Origin: Planctomycetaceae bacterium
Lineage (GTDB): Bacteria; Planctomycetota; Planctomycetia; Gemmatales; Gemmataceae
Reading direction: 5' to 3'
Assembly (NCBI GenBank): GCA_013823135.1
Contig: PNLP01000009.1
Location: 107,433 to 171,432 of the forward strand
Length of the DNA stretch: 64,000 nucleotides
Part shown: piece by piece, positions 1 through 10,069 of the stretch
Numbering within the stretch: position 1 is the stretch's first letter
How the letters are laid out: each line of letters opens with the position of its first letter
Notes under the pieces: model-generated
Seen by the model: the letters and a program-made list of their open reading frames with translations, nothing else
Told to the model about the DNA's origin: nothing
Databases searched by the model: none
Translations under genes and position numbers: made by a program

Positions 1-2
1 TG

Positions 3-1088
3 AAGTCCGACGTGGGCATCAGCCTCTATGGCGACGACCTCGACTTGCTCCGGGCCAAGGCGGAGGAGATCGGCAAATCACTCGCGAAGGTGCCCGGGGC
101 AGCCGACGTACAGGTCGAGCAGACAGGCGGCTTACCCTACCTGCGAGTGATCGTAAACCGGCAGGCAATCGCCCGCCACGGTGTAAACGCACGCGACGTG
201 CTGGATGCAGTTGCCGTGATTGGCGGGAAAGAGGTGGGGCAGGTTTACGAGGGGCAACGGCGATTTCCGATCCAGGTGCGGCTTGGCCCGGACTGGCGAG
301 CGCAACTCGACCGCATCCGCCAGATTCGGGTCGGCGACAAAATGGGGCGGTCGTTCCCGCTGGAACAACTCGCTGAGTTGAAGCTCGAAGACGGACCTGC
401 CCAGATCAGCCGCGACGCTGTGCGGCGGCGAATCGTGGTTCAGTGCAACGTCCGGGGACGCGATCTCGCCGGGTTTGTTACCGAGGCGCAAGCCACCGTG
501 GACCGCGAGGTGAAACTCCCCACTGGTTATTCACTGGCGTGGGGCGGCACCTTCAAGAACTTGCAAGAGGCGAGCGCACGACTGATGGTAGCAGTACCCG
601 TGGCACTGGTGATGATCTTCGTGCTGCTCCACTCGACGTTTGGGTCTTCGAAGCTGGCGATGCTGATCTTCCTGAACGTGCCGCTGGCCGCCACGGGTGG
701 GGTATTCGCACTCTGGCTGCGAGGATTGCCGTTCTCGATCTCGGCTGGCGTGGGGTTCATCGCCCTGTTCGGTGTCGCGGTTCTGAACGGGGTGGTGTTG
801 GTGACCTACATCGTCGAGTTGCGAAAGGCCGGGCGAGATCCAATTGCGGCGGCGTTCGAGGGTGCCATGATCCGCGTTCGCCCCGTGTTGATGACTGCCT
901 TGGTGGCAACACTCGGTTTCATCCCGATGGCGGTCTCGTCGAGTTCGGGTGCGGAGGTTCAGCGGCCTCTGGCCACAGTCGTGATCGGCGGATTGGTCAC
1001 ATCCACCTTGCTGACTCTCTTCGTAATCCCGGCGGTGTATTGCTGGTTTGACCCGCTCGACCCCGCGAGTGAATCACCGCGGGCGTAG
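3..1088 (+). CDS. czcA: CzcA/CusA-type heavy-metal RND efflux pump, C-terminal part (5' end outside window)
   Basis: This is the last ~360 residues of a heavy-metal-efflux RND transporter, the inner-membrane proton antiporter of a tripartite Czc/Cus-type system. The reading frame is open to the window edge, so the gene begins upstream; a GTG at 12 is internal. Visible parts are the second periplasmic porter/docking region (KVPGAADVQVEQTGG, GKEVGQVYEGQRRFPIQVRL) and the last membrane bundle with the family signature VPLAATGG, GFIALFGVAVLNGVVLV and RVRPVLMTALVATLGFIPMA. Hydrophobic segments start near 585 and run to the end. The downstream kinase is convergent and begins 7 bases after the stop. 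Which metal is exported cannot be told from this part. A CzcB-type adaptor starts at the other end of the window but is a separate locus as far as can be seen. Confidence 0.93.
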   Translation, partial: KSDVGISLYGDDLDLLRAKAEEIGKSLAKVPGAADVQVEQTGGLPYLRVIVNRQAIARHGVNARDVLDAVAVIGGKEVGQVYEGQRRFPIQVRLGPDWRAQLDRIRQIRVGDKMGRSFPLEQLAELKLEDGPAQISRDAVRRRIVVQCNVRGRDLAGFVTEAQATVDREVKLPTGYSLAWGGTFKNLQEASARLMVAVPVALVMIFVLLHSTFGSSKLAMLIFLNVPLAATGGVFALWLRGLPFSISAGVGFIALFGVAVLNGVVLVTYIVELRKAGRDPIAAAFEGAMIRVRPVLMTALVATLGFIPMAVSSSSGAEVQRPLATVVIGGLVTSTLLTLFVIPAVYCWFDPLDPASESPRA

Positions 1089-1095
1089 TTGTGTC

Positions 1096-4000
1096 TCACC
1101 AGCCGATACCCATTTTGGTGAATCGGATCCGGAGTTGTTCGACATCCCAGCAGTGGATCGCGGACTCACGCTCACGAAGGATCAGCAGGTGGCCGTCCGG
1201 CGCAAAAGCGACTTGCTGCACAGCGGACGCACCAATGGAAGAAAGGTTCACGAGAAGTTGATAGCCACCGGGGCTACGTTGCCACAAACGTACCCGCTTG
1301 TCGCGACTGCCGGTCACGAGCAGTCGCCCATCGTGGCTAAAAGCAATCGATGTCACACGGTCTGTGTGTGCATCAAGGTCAGCAACGACCTTACCGTCGG
1401 AGATCTGCCGGACGACGACACGACCTTTGTGCATACCCGATCCAACGAGGGTTTCGTCGGCACTCAGCGCGACGGCTGTCGTGGCTCCGGCATCACTCGT
1501 CCAAGTCGCATCGACTTCAATCCGCCGGGTTTTCCCATCCTCAAGATAGCGCATCAGCCGAACGGTCCCATCTCGCGCGCCCACGACCGCGTAGCGGTCC
1601 ACCGCATCGACGCACGTCAAGCCGGCAAGCCCGGAGGTGAAATCAGCCAGATCGTTCCGCCACTCCGCAACGGCTTCCCGGCGAGGAAGGTTCAACACGG
1701 TCAATTTCTTCTGATGGGCCAACCATAACCTCTGACCGTTGCGATCAGGTTGAAAGATGTAATCGTCGCCAACCTGCATATCGATCTGGATACCGGGCGT
1801 CTTGATCGCTCCGCCACTCTCCAGATCGATCCAGCCGTTTCCGTCCGAACAGGCCATCCCCCCCGCGAAGGGAGCCGCTATGAACGTCTGTGAAACCAAC
1901 CGCGAACGGCGGTTCCACAGCGTGCGAGGGGGTGTGCCATCGGTCGGCCAATCAAGGAAGAGGTTTCCGACAGTTCCATCATGCTCGGGTTGGGGCGAAC
2001 TTGCGATCGTGACGACCCGCCCGTCTGGCCGAACCCCAAACGCCCGTATCGGTGTGGCCTGTGTCAATGTCCGGTGTTCGGACCCGTGACGAACCTCGTA
2101 GATGACCGTTTTCCGATCGGTGGCGACGACCAGTTGTTGGCCATTGGGGCTGATGGTCGCCGCAAGAGTCTCGCCGAGAGCTAGCCGAAGCGCGAGTCGG
2201 CCGCTCGCGAGATCCCACAACCGCAGGGTACCATCGTTACTGCCCGCGAACGTCGCGGCCAGCGAACTATCTGGAGACACGGCCGCCCCGCGTCCATAAC
2301 CCCGCTGTGCATCTTGATCCAGTTCAGGGTCGGAGAGGTTGCGACCACACTGACGCAACAAACGATCCCAAACCGCCAGGCCTGTAGGACCGCTCGAGAG
2401 CAGCTGGTTACCCGATGGCGTAGCAGCTCGCCACCCGACCATGTCCGCGATTCGTTCATCTTTGAGAAGTGAGAGTGTCTCGGGGGAAGCTGATTCGAGG
2501 CCATTTCGCTCGAACACAACTCTCCTCGGCTGGTTCGGGAGTACGATCAGACCACCCACGGCCTTACCGCTCCCATCGGGTGGGACTTGCGCCAACTCCT
2601 TGCCCTTGCCATCGACTGCCCAACGCTTCACTGTGCCGTCGAACGCCGAGGAGTAAAAGTATGTCCCTTCGGGATCGAACGCAACACCCGAAACCTCCTT
2701 CTGATGTCCCGGCCAAATGAACGCAGTCGGGCGTTCCTGAGCCAGATCCCAGCGACAAATCTGGCCGCTCCGGCAACCGACAATCAACCAGCGGCCATCT
2801 GGGCTGAAGCACATCGCCCGGCCGCCGTCCTGTGCGAACCCGCCTCCTTGTGAGGAAACGGGGATGCCTTTAAACGTGAGCGTACGAAGGGTTTTGCCTG
2901 TCGTCGGATCCACCAAGAGAACACGACAACTGATCCACGATTTCGCTTCGGCGATTGCCAACACTTTGCCGTCGGGGCGGAAAGCGAGTGCTCTGGCGCT
3001 CATTCCCGGCCCGGCTGTTGCAATCTCGCGGAGATCGGGTGAGGCCAGGCAAACGGCAGCGGCCGAGCGCAATTCAACGGGATCGCCCGCAGCAAGGTCC
3101 GTGTAGCCACCGGCCTGCGATAAATCGCGAAGCCCTTCCCAGGTCCACCCTGCGTGCGGCTCGGTCGAATTTCGATGAACGCGGCCGAGGAGGTTGAAGT
3201 ACTCCTTGGTCATCACAGCGTGACTGGCTTCGGTTGCGGCACGTCGGGCCTCAACCTCAGCTCGCCGCGCTTCCGATTCAGCTCGCCGAGCTTCTGCCTC
3301 AGCCCGTGTCTGGGCTTCAGTCAGCTTTTCCGCTGCCGCGAGTCGGGCTCGGTAGAGAAACGCGGCAGGCGGTACGACGAGGAGGGTTAAACACGCGAAC
3401 GCTGCCAGTGACGCCACCGCGGGGTTTCGCCGTACCCAGCGGCACCCACGATGAACGACGCCAAGCGGTCGTACGCTGATGGGTTTGCCCGCCTGAAATC
3501 GTTCTAGGTCGTCGGCCAACTCCTCTGCCGTGCTATATCTCTCGGCGGGATTCTTCTCCAGGCACTTCTGGCAGATCAACTCCAGTTCGGGGGGCAGATC
3601 GCGGACGACGCGGCGAATCGGTGTCGGAGAGGAAGCCAGGATTTTCGCAAGGATTTCGCTGGCAACCGGAGCCGCAAAGGGACGTGTCCCCACGAGGCAT
3701 TCGTACAGGATGACGCCCAAACTCCAGACGTCTGCCGGTGGCCCGACGAACTTGGTTCGGCCGTCGGCCTGCTCGGGAGCCATGTAGGCTGGCGTGCCCA
3801 TGATGGCCTGTGTCTCGGTCAGTTCGGACGCGGCACGTTTCGCGAGTCCGAAGTCGGCGATCTTCGGCAACCCATCCGCATCGAACAGGATGTTCCCAGG
3901 CTTGAGGTCGCGGTGGACGATGTTCGCCGAGTGGATCGCGGCGGCGGCACGAGCGACCTGCCCAATCAACTTCGCGGCCTCAAGCGGCTTCATCCGTGTG

Positions 4001-4563
4001 CCGTTCGTGAGCCGATCCGTGAGGGAGCCACCGGGAAGATACTCCAGCACCAGGAACGGACTCTTCTCGCGTTCCCCGAACTCGTACACCTGAACGACGT
4101 GGGGGTGCTTGATCGAGGCCATCGCCTCGGCCTCGATCAGAAACCGGCTGACGGCCCTAAGGTCGGCGGCCCCCCCGGACCGCAACATCATCTTGATGGC
4201 AACGGTACGGTTCAATCTGAGGTGCTGCGCCTTGTACACGACGCCCATCCCACCGCGGCCGAGTTCCCCAGTGATCTGGTATCCGGGAATTTCGGGAATC
4301 GGGCGGCGTGACTCGCCCTGTGGTGGGCGGCTGAGTTCGTGTGGGAATCGCGTGGCCGTGCTGTCCAGATTGGGGTCGGCGTTGAAGCCCATTTCAGCGA
4401 GAAGTGCCTGGACTTCCGGATGAAAAGTCGCAGAGTTCGGCTTCGGCTCGGTCGCGGCCGTGAGTTGGGTAAGCGTTTCGTTTTGGGCCAGTTCCTCACC
4501 TGGGAATAGGGGCGTGCTCCTGGTGCCATCGAGGGGATCGGCGTTGGGATCGGCGGGAGACAT
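1096..4563 (-). CDS. transmembrane Ser/Thr protein kinase with C-terminal WD40 repeats
   Basis: A Hanks-type kinase of about 1155 residues. The N-terminal ~90 residues are a low-complexity leader. The kinase domain (~95-370) has the glycine loop GRGGMGVVYKA, the VAIK lysine, catalytic loop HRDLKPGN, DFGLAKR and GTPAYMAPEQ. A single membrane helix (VASLAAFACLTLLVVPP, ~382-404) is followed by an Ala/Glu/Arg coiled coil made of AEARRAESEARR-like repeats, then about 650 residues of WD40 repeats (for example VAFDPEGTYFYSSAFDGTVK, GRLLVTGSRDKRVRLW). The ATG at 4563 is chosen because AGAGGT lies a few bases upstream; an in-frame start at 4650 would add 29 residues with no planctomycete-like N-terminus. 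The architecture suggests that a propeller on the far side of the membrane senses or scaffolds a partner; the ligand is unknown. The gene converges on the RND pump. Confidence 0.93.
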   Translation of the reverse strand: MSPADPNADPLDGTRSTPLFPGEELAQNETLTQLTAATEPKPNSATFHPEVQALLAEMGFNADPNLDSTATRFPHELSRPPQGESRRPIPEIPGYQITGELGRGGMGVVYKAQHLRLNRTVAIKMMLRSGGAADLRAVSRFLIEAEAMASIKHPHVVQVYEFGEREKSPFLVLEYLPGGSLTDRLTNGTRMKPLEAAKLIGQVARAAAAIHSANIVHRDLKPGNILFDADGLPKIADFGLAKRAASELTETQAIMGTPAYMAPEQADGRTKFVGPPADVWSLGVILYECLVGTRPFAAPVASEILAKILASSPTPIRRVVRDLPPELELICQKCLEKNPAERYSTAEELADDLERFQAGKPISVRPLGVVHRGCRWVRRNPAVASLAAFACLTLLVVPPAAFLYRARLAAAEKLTEAQTRAEAEARRAESEARRAEVEARRAATEASHAVMTKEYFNLLGRVHRNSTEPHAGWTWEGLRDLSQAGGYTDLAAGDPVELRSAAAVCLASPDLREIATAGPGMSARALAFRPDGKVLAIAEAKSWISCRVLLVDPTTGKTLRTLTFKGIPVSSQGGGFAQDGGRAMCFSPDGRWLIVGCRSGQICRWDLAQERPTAFIWPGHQKEVSGVAFDPEGTYFYSSAFDGTVKRWAVDGKGKELAQVPPDGSGKAVGGLIVLPNQPRRVVFERNGLESASPETLSLLKDERIADMVGWRAATPSGNQLLSSGPTGLAVWDRLLRQCGRNLSDPELDQDAQRGYGRGAAVSPDSSLAATFAGSNDGTLRLWDLASGRLALRLALGETLAATISPNGQQLVVATDRKTVIYEVRHGSEHRTLTQATPIRAFGVRPDGRVVTIASSPQPEHDGTVGNLFLDWPTDGTPPRTLWNRRSRLVSQTFIAAPFAGGMACSDGNGWIDLESGGAIKTPGIQIDMQVGDDYIFQPDRNGQRLWLAHQKKLTVLNLPRREAVAEWRNDLADFTSGLAGLTCVDAVDRYAVVGARDGTVRLMRYLEDGKTRRIEVDATWTSDAGATTAVALSADETLVGSGMHKGRVVVRQISDGKVVADLDAHTDRVTSIAFSHDGRLLVTGSRDKRVRLWQRSPGGYQLLVNLSSIGASAVQQVAFAPDGHLLILRERESAIHCWDVEQLRIRFTKMGIGW

Positions 4564-4809
4564 GGCACCTCTGTCTGCGCACGACTGGCGGTCTGATGAT
4601 GATAACCGATTTGATCCGCATATCCAACAGCCCAGTCTGTCACCCCCCAATGCAGTTCAATGTTTCAGGTTTGGCCTCAATCGCACGCTGTGGTTGGCTC
4701 ACTTCACCCAACTGAGCCAAAAACTCATCCTCGATCACCTATTTTGCCGATATTCCCGTGTGGGCAACCGTCCTTGTTCGAGGGACACGCTCGCTGCTAA
4801 AATGTGCGC

Positions 4810-7224
4810 ATGAACACTATCATGCCCAACGCGACGGAGCACAAGGCCATGACGGCCCCAAGTCTGTTCAACTCCGGCAAGCGTCAGAAAGCCGAGCTAC
4901 CGACCGCAACCGGGCCCGCATCCGGGCTGTTCGCCAACATCGTCTTCGACCGCCCCCTCGACACCGAATACACCTACGCCATCCCCACCGACCTCGTTGA
5001 AAAGATCGGCGTTGGCAAACGAATCGAAGCCCCCTTTGGCAGGGGCGGCAAAACCACCATCGGCTTCTGCGTTCGCGTCACCGATCAGGCACCCAACACC
5101 GGGTTCGATATCAAGTCGATCGTTCGGGTGCTCGACGAAGATGCCATCATCGACGATCACCTCATGAAGCTCACGCGGTGGATCGCGGACTACTACCTCT
5201 GCGGCTGGGGGCAGGTTCTCCACGCGGTCGTGCCGGCGGGTGTGCGTGAGAACGCGGGGACACGTGTCGCGGCGTTCGTCGAGCCCGTCGCCAAGGAGCA
5301 ACTCCCGAACCCGCTGCCGACCGTCAGCCCGCAGCAGAAAAACGCCCTCGACAAGCTGAAAAAGGAAGGTCGCCCGCTCGAAATTCTTCAGCTTGCGAGG
5401 ATCGCAAAATGCACGGGTGGCGTGATCGCCGGGCTGGTCAAGAAAGGGTTGCTGCGGAAGTTCAGCGAACGGATCGAGACCGAGGCGGGAGCGGGACGAG
5501 AGAACGATGAAGGGGAAGAAACAGGGGACTCACGTCCCCCGCTCGCCATCGAATTGAACGCCGATCAACAGCGTGTCTGGGATCAGATCCGAGTTGCGCT
5601 CGGTTCGACCGGCGGCTACAAGCCGTTCCTGCTCCACGGCGTCACGGGCAGCGGCAAGACCGAGGTGTACCTTCGTGCCATTGAGGAGACGGTGAAGCAG
5701 GGGAAGGAAGCGATCGTGCTCGTTCCCGAAATCTCGCTTACACCGCAGACCATCTCGCGGTTCTCGGGTCGTTGCGGGAACGTCGCGGTGTTGCACAGCC
5801 ACCTCACCGACGCCGAGCGCGGCGGGTACTGGCGACGGGTCGCGTCGGGGCATGTTCAGGTCGTGGTCGGCGCTCGCAGTGCCGTCTTCGCCCCGACCCG
5901 CAAACTCGGGCTCATCGTGATCGATGAGGAACACGAGAACAGCTTCAAGCAGGAATCGACCCCACGCTACCACGCACGGGATGTCGCGGTGATGCGGGCG
6001 CGGCTCGAAGGGATTCCCATTCTCATGGGATCCGCGACGCCGAGCCTCGAAAGCTGGGCGAACGCCGCTCGCGGCAACTACACGCTGCTGAGCATGCCGA
6101 ACCGCGTCGAGAGCCGGCCGATGCCTGCCGTGAAGATCATCGACTTGCGGCATGAGCCGAAGCCCAGCGGGAAGCACTTCGCCATTGGCACAACGCTCGA
6201 AAAGGCCATGCGGGACACGCTGAAGGCGAAGGGGCAAATCATCCTGTTGCTGAACCGCCGCGGGTTCAGCACGCACGTTCATTGCCAGGCGTGCGGGCAC
6301 GTCGCGCAGTGCCAAAACTGCGACCTCGCGCTGACGTTCCACCGCACGAAGGCTGCTCTGGTCTGTCACTTCTGTGGCTTCGAGACCGCCCCATTTCAGA
6401 AGTGCCCAAGTTGCACCCAACCCGGAATGCGCTACCAGGGATTGGGAACCGAGAAACTGCACGCGGAGATCGAGGAGAAGTTCCCAGGGCACGTGTGCCA
6501 GCGAATGGACTCCGACACGATGGCCAAGCCGGGGAGCCACCAGCGGGTGCTGGATGCGTTCCGCGACGGGCTCATTCACATCCTCGTCGGCACCCAGATG
6601 ATCGCGAAGGGGCTGGACTTCCCGAACGTCACGCTTGTGGGAGTAGTGAACGCGGACGTGGGGTTGCACCTCCCGGACTTTCGCAGTGCCGAACGCACGT
6701 TCCAGATCCTCGCGCAGGTCGCGGGCCGCGCTGGTCGTGGCGACAAGGGCGGGAACGTCCTCGTGCAGACCTTCACGCCGGACCACCCATGCATCACGCT
6801 CGCCGCGAACCACGACTTCGTCACGTTCGCGGGGCAGGAACTCGCCCACCGGAAGGAACACCAGTATCCGCCATACCACCGCATGGCACGACTGATTGTT
6901 CGGAGTGAGAAGGAAGACGCCGCGTCGCAGTTTGCGGACACGCTCGCAGCCGCGTTTGCCGAGGCCACGAAGCGAGCTCTGGCCAACGGGGAGCAAGCGC
7001 CAGCGGGCTTGCGCTCGTCAGCCACCGCAACGCCGCCCGTACGAATCTTGGGGCCGGCGGAGTGTCCCGTGTTTCGGCTGAACAACTTCTACCGCTTCCA
7101 CTTCCAGGTGCAGTCGTCGGACAGCGCGATGCTCCACACCGTGCTGCGCGACGTGCTGGCCATCGCCCGACCGCCCAGCGGTGTTGAATTTCAAGTGGAC
7201 ATCGACCCGTTCAGCATGTTGTGA
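4810..7224 (+). CDS. priA: primosomal protein N' (replication restart helicase PriA)
   Basis: PriA recognises abandoned replication forks and loads the replicative helicase. The N-terminal 3'-DNA-binding domain (FDRPLDTEYTYAIP, VGKRIEAPFGRGG) is followed by the helicase core with Walker A GVTGSGKTEVYL, the DEEH box (IDEEHENSFKQE), GSATPSLES, the zinc-binding insert with paired cysteines (HCQACGHVAQCQNCDLAL, CHFCGF, KCPSC), and the later motifs VGTQMIAKGLDFP and QVAGRAGRG. At about 804 residues it is slightly longer than E. coli PriA (~730), mainly because of an N-terminal tail. The start is uncertain: GTG 4804, ATG 4810 and ATG 4822 are all in frame and none has a clear ribosome binding site. 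It is transcribed away from the WD40 kinase. Confidence 0.96.
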   Translation: MNTIMPNATEHKAMTAPSLFNSGKRQKAELPTATGPASGLFANIVFDRPLDTEYTYAIPTDLVEKIGVGKRIEAPFGRGGKTTIGFCVRVTDQAPNTGFDIKSIVRVLDEDAIIDDHLMKLTRWIADYYLCGWGQVLHAVVPAGVRENAGTRVAAFVEPVAKEQLPNPLPTVSPQQKNALDKLKKEGRPLEILQLARIAKCTGGVIAGLVKKGLLRKFSERIETEAGAGRENDEGEETGDSRPPLAIELNADQQRVWDQIRVALGSTGGYKPFLLHGVTGSGKTEVYLRAIEETVKQGKEAIVLVPEISLTPQTISRFSGRCGNVAVLHSHLTDAERGGYWRRVASGHVQVVVGARSAVFAPTRKLGLIVIDEEHENSFKQESTPRYHARDVAVMRARLEGIPILMGSATPSLESWANAARGNYTLLSMPNRVESRPMPAVKIIDLRHEPKPSGKHFAIGTTLEKAMRDTLKAKGQIILLLNRRGFSTHVHCQACGHVAQCQNCDLALTFHRTKAALVCHFCGFETAPFQKCPSCTQPGMRYQGLGTEKLHAEIEEKFPGHVCQRMDSDTMAKPGSHQRVLDAFRDGLIHILVGTQMIAKGLDFPNVTLVGVVNADVGLHLPDFRSAERTFQILAQVAGRAGRGDKGGNVLVQTFTPDHPCITLAANHDFVTFAGQELAHRKEHQYPPYHRMARLIVRSEKEDAASQFADTLAAAFAEATKRALANGEQAPAGLRSSATATPPVRILGPAECPVFRLNNFYRFHFQVQSSDSAMLHTVLRDVLAIARPPSGVEFQVDIDPFSML

Positions 7225-7322
7225 CTTCCCGTCGGGATACACATTGCAACCAAGTCGGCTCTCGTGGCGTATTATGAGCAGGGTTCGGCACTCTGCATCC
7301 ACCTTCGTCCGAGGGTATCGCC

Positions 7323-7988
7323 ATGTCCCGCCCTGGTTTCCGGTTGACAGCGTTGTTGCTCTTCACGGCGTTGGTCGTCGCGGGATGCAACAAGACCGAA
7401 GAATTCAAGCCAGTGAAGTACGACTACAACTTCAAGCCCGACCTCCCCTCTCTGGCGAAGCAGTTCCTTGATAATCCCCCCGAAGCCAAGACCCGCAAAG
7501 TCGCGTCGGACAAAATGCCGCTGACGTTCATCGACATGGACGGCAAGAAGGTCGATCTCTCCGAATACAAGGGGAAGTCGAACGTCGTGTTGGTGATGAC
7601 CAAGGGAATGCCCCAGGCTCCCGGCGGCGTGTTCTGCCCGGGGTGCCTGGCTCAGATGAACGCGATGGTGAACAACATCGCCGAGTTCAAGAAGCGAGAC
7701 GCCGAGGTTGTGGTCGTGTTCCCCGGACCATCCGACAAAGCTGGCGAGTTCCTGACGACCGCCAAGGCACGCGAAGGAGACAAGGCATCGCCGATTCCGC
7801 TGTTGCTCGACAAGGACATGGCTGCGGTCACGCTCCTGGGTATCGACGGCGACCGGGCCAAGCCCTCGACATACATTCTCGACCGAAAGGGAAATGTGGT
7901 GTACGCTTATGTGGGCGAACATACCACCGATAGGCCGTCGGTGAAGGCTCTTCTCAGCCGACTCGATAAGCTGAACGAGAAGCAGTGA
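7323..7988 (+). CDS. thioredoxin-fold (redoxin/AhpC-TSA-like) lipoprotein
   Basis: The 221-residue product has a lipoprotein signal with lipobox VAGC (Cys at ~22), so it should be anchored outside the cytoplasm. The mature part has the thioredoxin-like layout: a redoxin strand (PLTFIDMDGKKVDLSEYKGK), then VVLVMTKG, then a CxxC in VFCPGCLAQM, and the late strand KPSTYILDRKGNVVYAYVG. The CxxC (CPGC) lies where peroxiredoxin or thioredoxin catalytic cysteines are expected, so a thiol-disulfide or peroxide-reducing role outside the membrane is inferred. GAGGG lies just upstream of the ATG. It follows priA by ~100 bases and precedes a kinase gene on the same strand; no functional link is evident. 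Confidence 0.85.
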   Translation: MSRPGFRLTALLLFTALVVAGCNKTEEFKPVKYDYNFKPDLPSLAKQFLDNPPEAKTRKVASDKMPLTFIDMDGKKVDLSEYKGKSNVVLVMTKGMPQAPGGVFCPGCLAQMNAMVNNIAEFKKRDAEVVVVFPGPSDKAGEFLTTAKAREGDKASPIPLLLDKDMAAVTLLGIDGDRAKPSTYILDRKGNVVYAYVGEHTTDRPSVKALLSRLDKLNEKQ

Positions 7989-8071
7989 CTATGGAAGAGC
8001 GGTGTGCATTGCGGTGAGTGAAGGAAACAGCGTTTAGCTCTCCCAGTGCCCACCCGCTCACGAGGCAAGAC

Positions 8072-10057
8072 ATGTCCCAAAGCTGGTACACCGATTCCGG
8101 CGGGTGGCTGGAAGGCCCGATGTCGTCACGGGAACTGCGTGACCGCGCGTCGTCCGGGAAACTTCGACCCACAGACAAGGTCAGCCCTGACGGCCAAAAG
8201 TGGGCTCCCGCATCCAAGATCAAGGGGCTCACCTTCTCCGACACGGTTGACCAGCCTGGCGTGACCATCGCTGCGGTCGTCACCCCACCCAAAGTCGGTT
8301 CCAGTTCGACGCAGACGCCGAAAGGAAATTCTTCTGACGTCGCTGCCGAGACCACGGAAACCAAGGCCGATCAGATCCCCGGTTATGAGATTGCGGGCGT
8401 GCTTGGCAAGGGGGCGTGCGGCGTTGTGTTTCGCGCCCGTCAGGTGAAACTCGACCGCGTCGTCGCGCTCAAGATGGTGCTGACCGACCGCCGCCCGACC
8501 CCTGCGGCTCTCGCCCGGTTCGACAAAGAGGCCGTCTCGCTGGCCAAGCTCCGGCACCCGAACATCGTGGGGGTTTACGACTGCGGCCACCACAACGGGC
8601 AGGCGTTCTTCGCGATGGAGCTACTGGAGGGTGAAGACCTCGGGAACCGCATCGACACGAGCGGGCCACTCGACGAGTTCACGGCCTGGCACATCGCCCG
8701 GCAAACCGCTGCTGCCCTCGCACACGCCGCCGACCTGGGTGTGTACCACCGCGACATCAAGCCCGCGAACCTGTTCCTCACGCCGCCCCCCACCGGCTAC
8801 CCGCTTCCTTCGGGTGTGCCGCTCGTGAAAGTTACCGACTTCGGCCTCGCGCTCACCCGCCAGACGGGGGACGAATCGACCGATCAACGGTTGACCGCGG
8901 CCGGGGTCGTGCTCGGCACACCCGCATACATGCCGCCCGAGCAGTTCGCGGGCTCCGACATCGACCACCGTGCCGACATCTACGCCCTCGGCGCGACCAT
9001 CTTCCACATCCTTTCTGGCGACTCGCCGTTCAACGGCGCGAGCATCTGGGAAGTGATGATCAAGAAATCCGAGCCGACGCCACGCCTCGGGGGGCGCATC
9101 TCGGAAGAGTCCGCTGATCTGGTCGAAACGATGATGGCCCAGAAGCCCGCCGACCGTGTCGCAACTTACCGCGAGCTCCTCGATCGCATCGACTCGCTGC
9201 CATTCATGCAAGGGACTGTTGCGTCCTCTACAACTGTCCGTGCCCTCAGCCATTCCAAGAGCTCCGGAGTCGGGTTACCGCCCCGGTCCGAGGAAGAAGA
9301 CGAGGATGACAGCGATTCGCCTTCGGGAGAATGGCGAAAGCCCGCTCCACGGAGCAAGGCGAAACTCTACGCCTTCGCGGCGCTGGGCGGGCTTGCCCTG
9401 GCCGGGTCCGTGGCGTTGGGGGTTAAAGTTCTGGGCGGTAAGCAGGACAGCGGGAAGCAGGACAGCGTTGCGAAACCCGACGCCCCGAAGAGCGTGACAT
9501 TCGACACGGGCGAACGCGAAGAGTTGTTCAACCACGAGTCGTTGTTTGGCTGGTCCGCAAAGAACTGGGCTATTGGAAGAGATGAGGAGAAAACGTCGGT
9601 CATGGTTGGGAAGGGACTGCTGAGCCGCACGTTCAAGGCTCCGAAGAATTACCGTGTGGTGCTCGGGCTCGACCTTCACGAAGCGACCAGCATTGATATC
9701 GCGGTCGCGATTGCGGAAGGGCCACCCGAGACGGCCAAGCGGTGGTCGATTCGGATTGATCGCGAGAAGGGTGCGGTGCTCGGTGTGCGCGACGGCGAAA
9801 ACGGCCTGTTCCAACCACTCGGCCCCGCGATTCCGCTACCAACCAAACAACAGATCGATGACGGCGAAAAGGGGCGGTACAGTGAGGTTCGTTACGAGCG
9901 GGCCGGCGGGAGAATCAAGGCGTTCTTCGTCGGCAAACCGCTCGGCGAAATCGAGGAAGCGGGCACGTCGAAGCTGGCCGAGGTCAGGGTCGTCCCCGAA
10001 GGCGGCGAAGTGCGAATCGACACCGCCCTCGTCGAAGAGCTGATTGAGAAACCGTGA
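8072..10057 (+). CDS. Ser/Thr protein kinase with N-terminal GYF_2 domain and C-terminal laminin/DUF1080-like domain
   Basis: The ~661-residue protein opens with a GYF_2-type module (~4-53: WYTDSGGWLEGPMSSRELRD ending KWAPASKIKGL), a domain common in planctomycete membrane proteins. The kinase domain (~105-370) has GKGACGVVFRA, VALK, YHRDIKPANLF, TDFGLAL and GTPAYMPPEQ. An acidic linker (EEEDEDDSD) and one membrane helix (LYAFAALGGLALAGSVALGV) lead to a ~190-residue beta-rich region (LFNHESLFGWSAKNW, WSIRIDREKGAVLGVRDGE) that resembles DUF1080/concanavalin-like folds. The ATG at 8072 is preferred over an upstream GTG at 8018 because GAGG lies seven bases before it and the GYF_2 domain begins at once. 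It ends 12 bases from the convergent DUF1501 gene. Confidence 0.93.
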   Translation: MSQSWYTDSGGWLEGPMSSRELRDRASSGKLRPTDKVSPDGQKWAPASKIKGLTFSDTVDQPGVTIAAVVTPPKVGSSSTQTPKGNSSDVAAETTETKADQIPGYEIAGVLGKGACGVVFRARQVKLDRVVALKMVLTDRRPTPAALARFDKEAVSLAKLRHPNIVGVYDCGHHNGQAFFAMELLEGEDLGNRIDTSGPLDEFTAWHIARQTAAALAHAADLGVYHRDIKPANLFLTPPPTGYPLPSGVPLVKVTDFGLALTRQTGDESTDQRLTAAGVVLGTPAYMPPEQFAGSDIDHRADIYALGATIFHILSGDSPFNGASIWEVMIKKSEPTPRLGGRISEESADLVETMMAQKPADRVATYRELLDRIDSLPFMQGTVASSTTVRALSHSKSSGVGLPPRSEEEDEDDSDSPSGEWRKPAPRSKAKLYAFAALGGLALAGSVALGVKVLGGKQDSGKQDSVAKPDAPKSVTFDTGEREELFNHESLFGWSAKNWAIGRDEEKTSVMVGKGLLSRTFKAPKNYRVVLGLDLHEATSIDIAVAIAEGPPETAKRWSIRIDREKGAVLGVRDGENGLFQPLGPAIPLPTKQQIDDGEKGRYSEVRYERAGGRIKAFFVGKPLGEIEEAGTSKLAEVRVVPEGGEVRIDTALVEELIEKP

Positions 10058-10069
10058 GTTGCCCTAAAC

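Noticed and set aside
5530..6996. 488-residue open frame on the minus strand
   Set aside because: It lies wholly within priA on the other strand and has the Arg/Val/His-rich composition of a mirror frame in GC-rich DNA; priA motifs are unambiguous.
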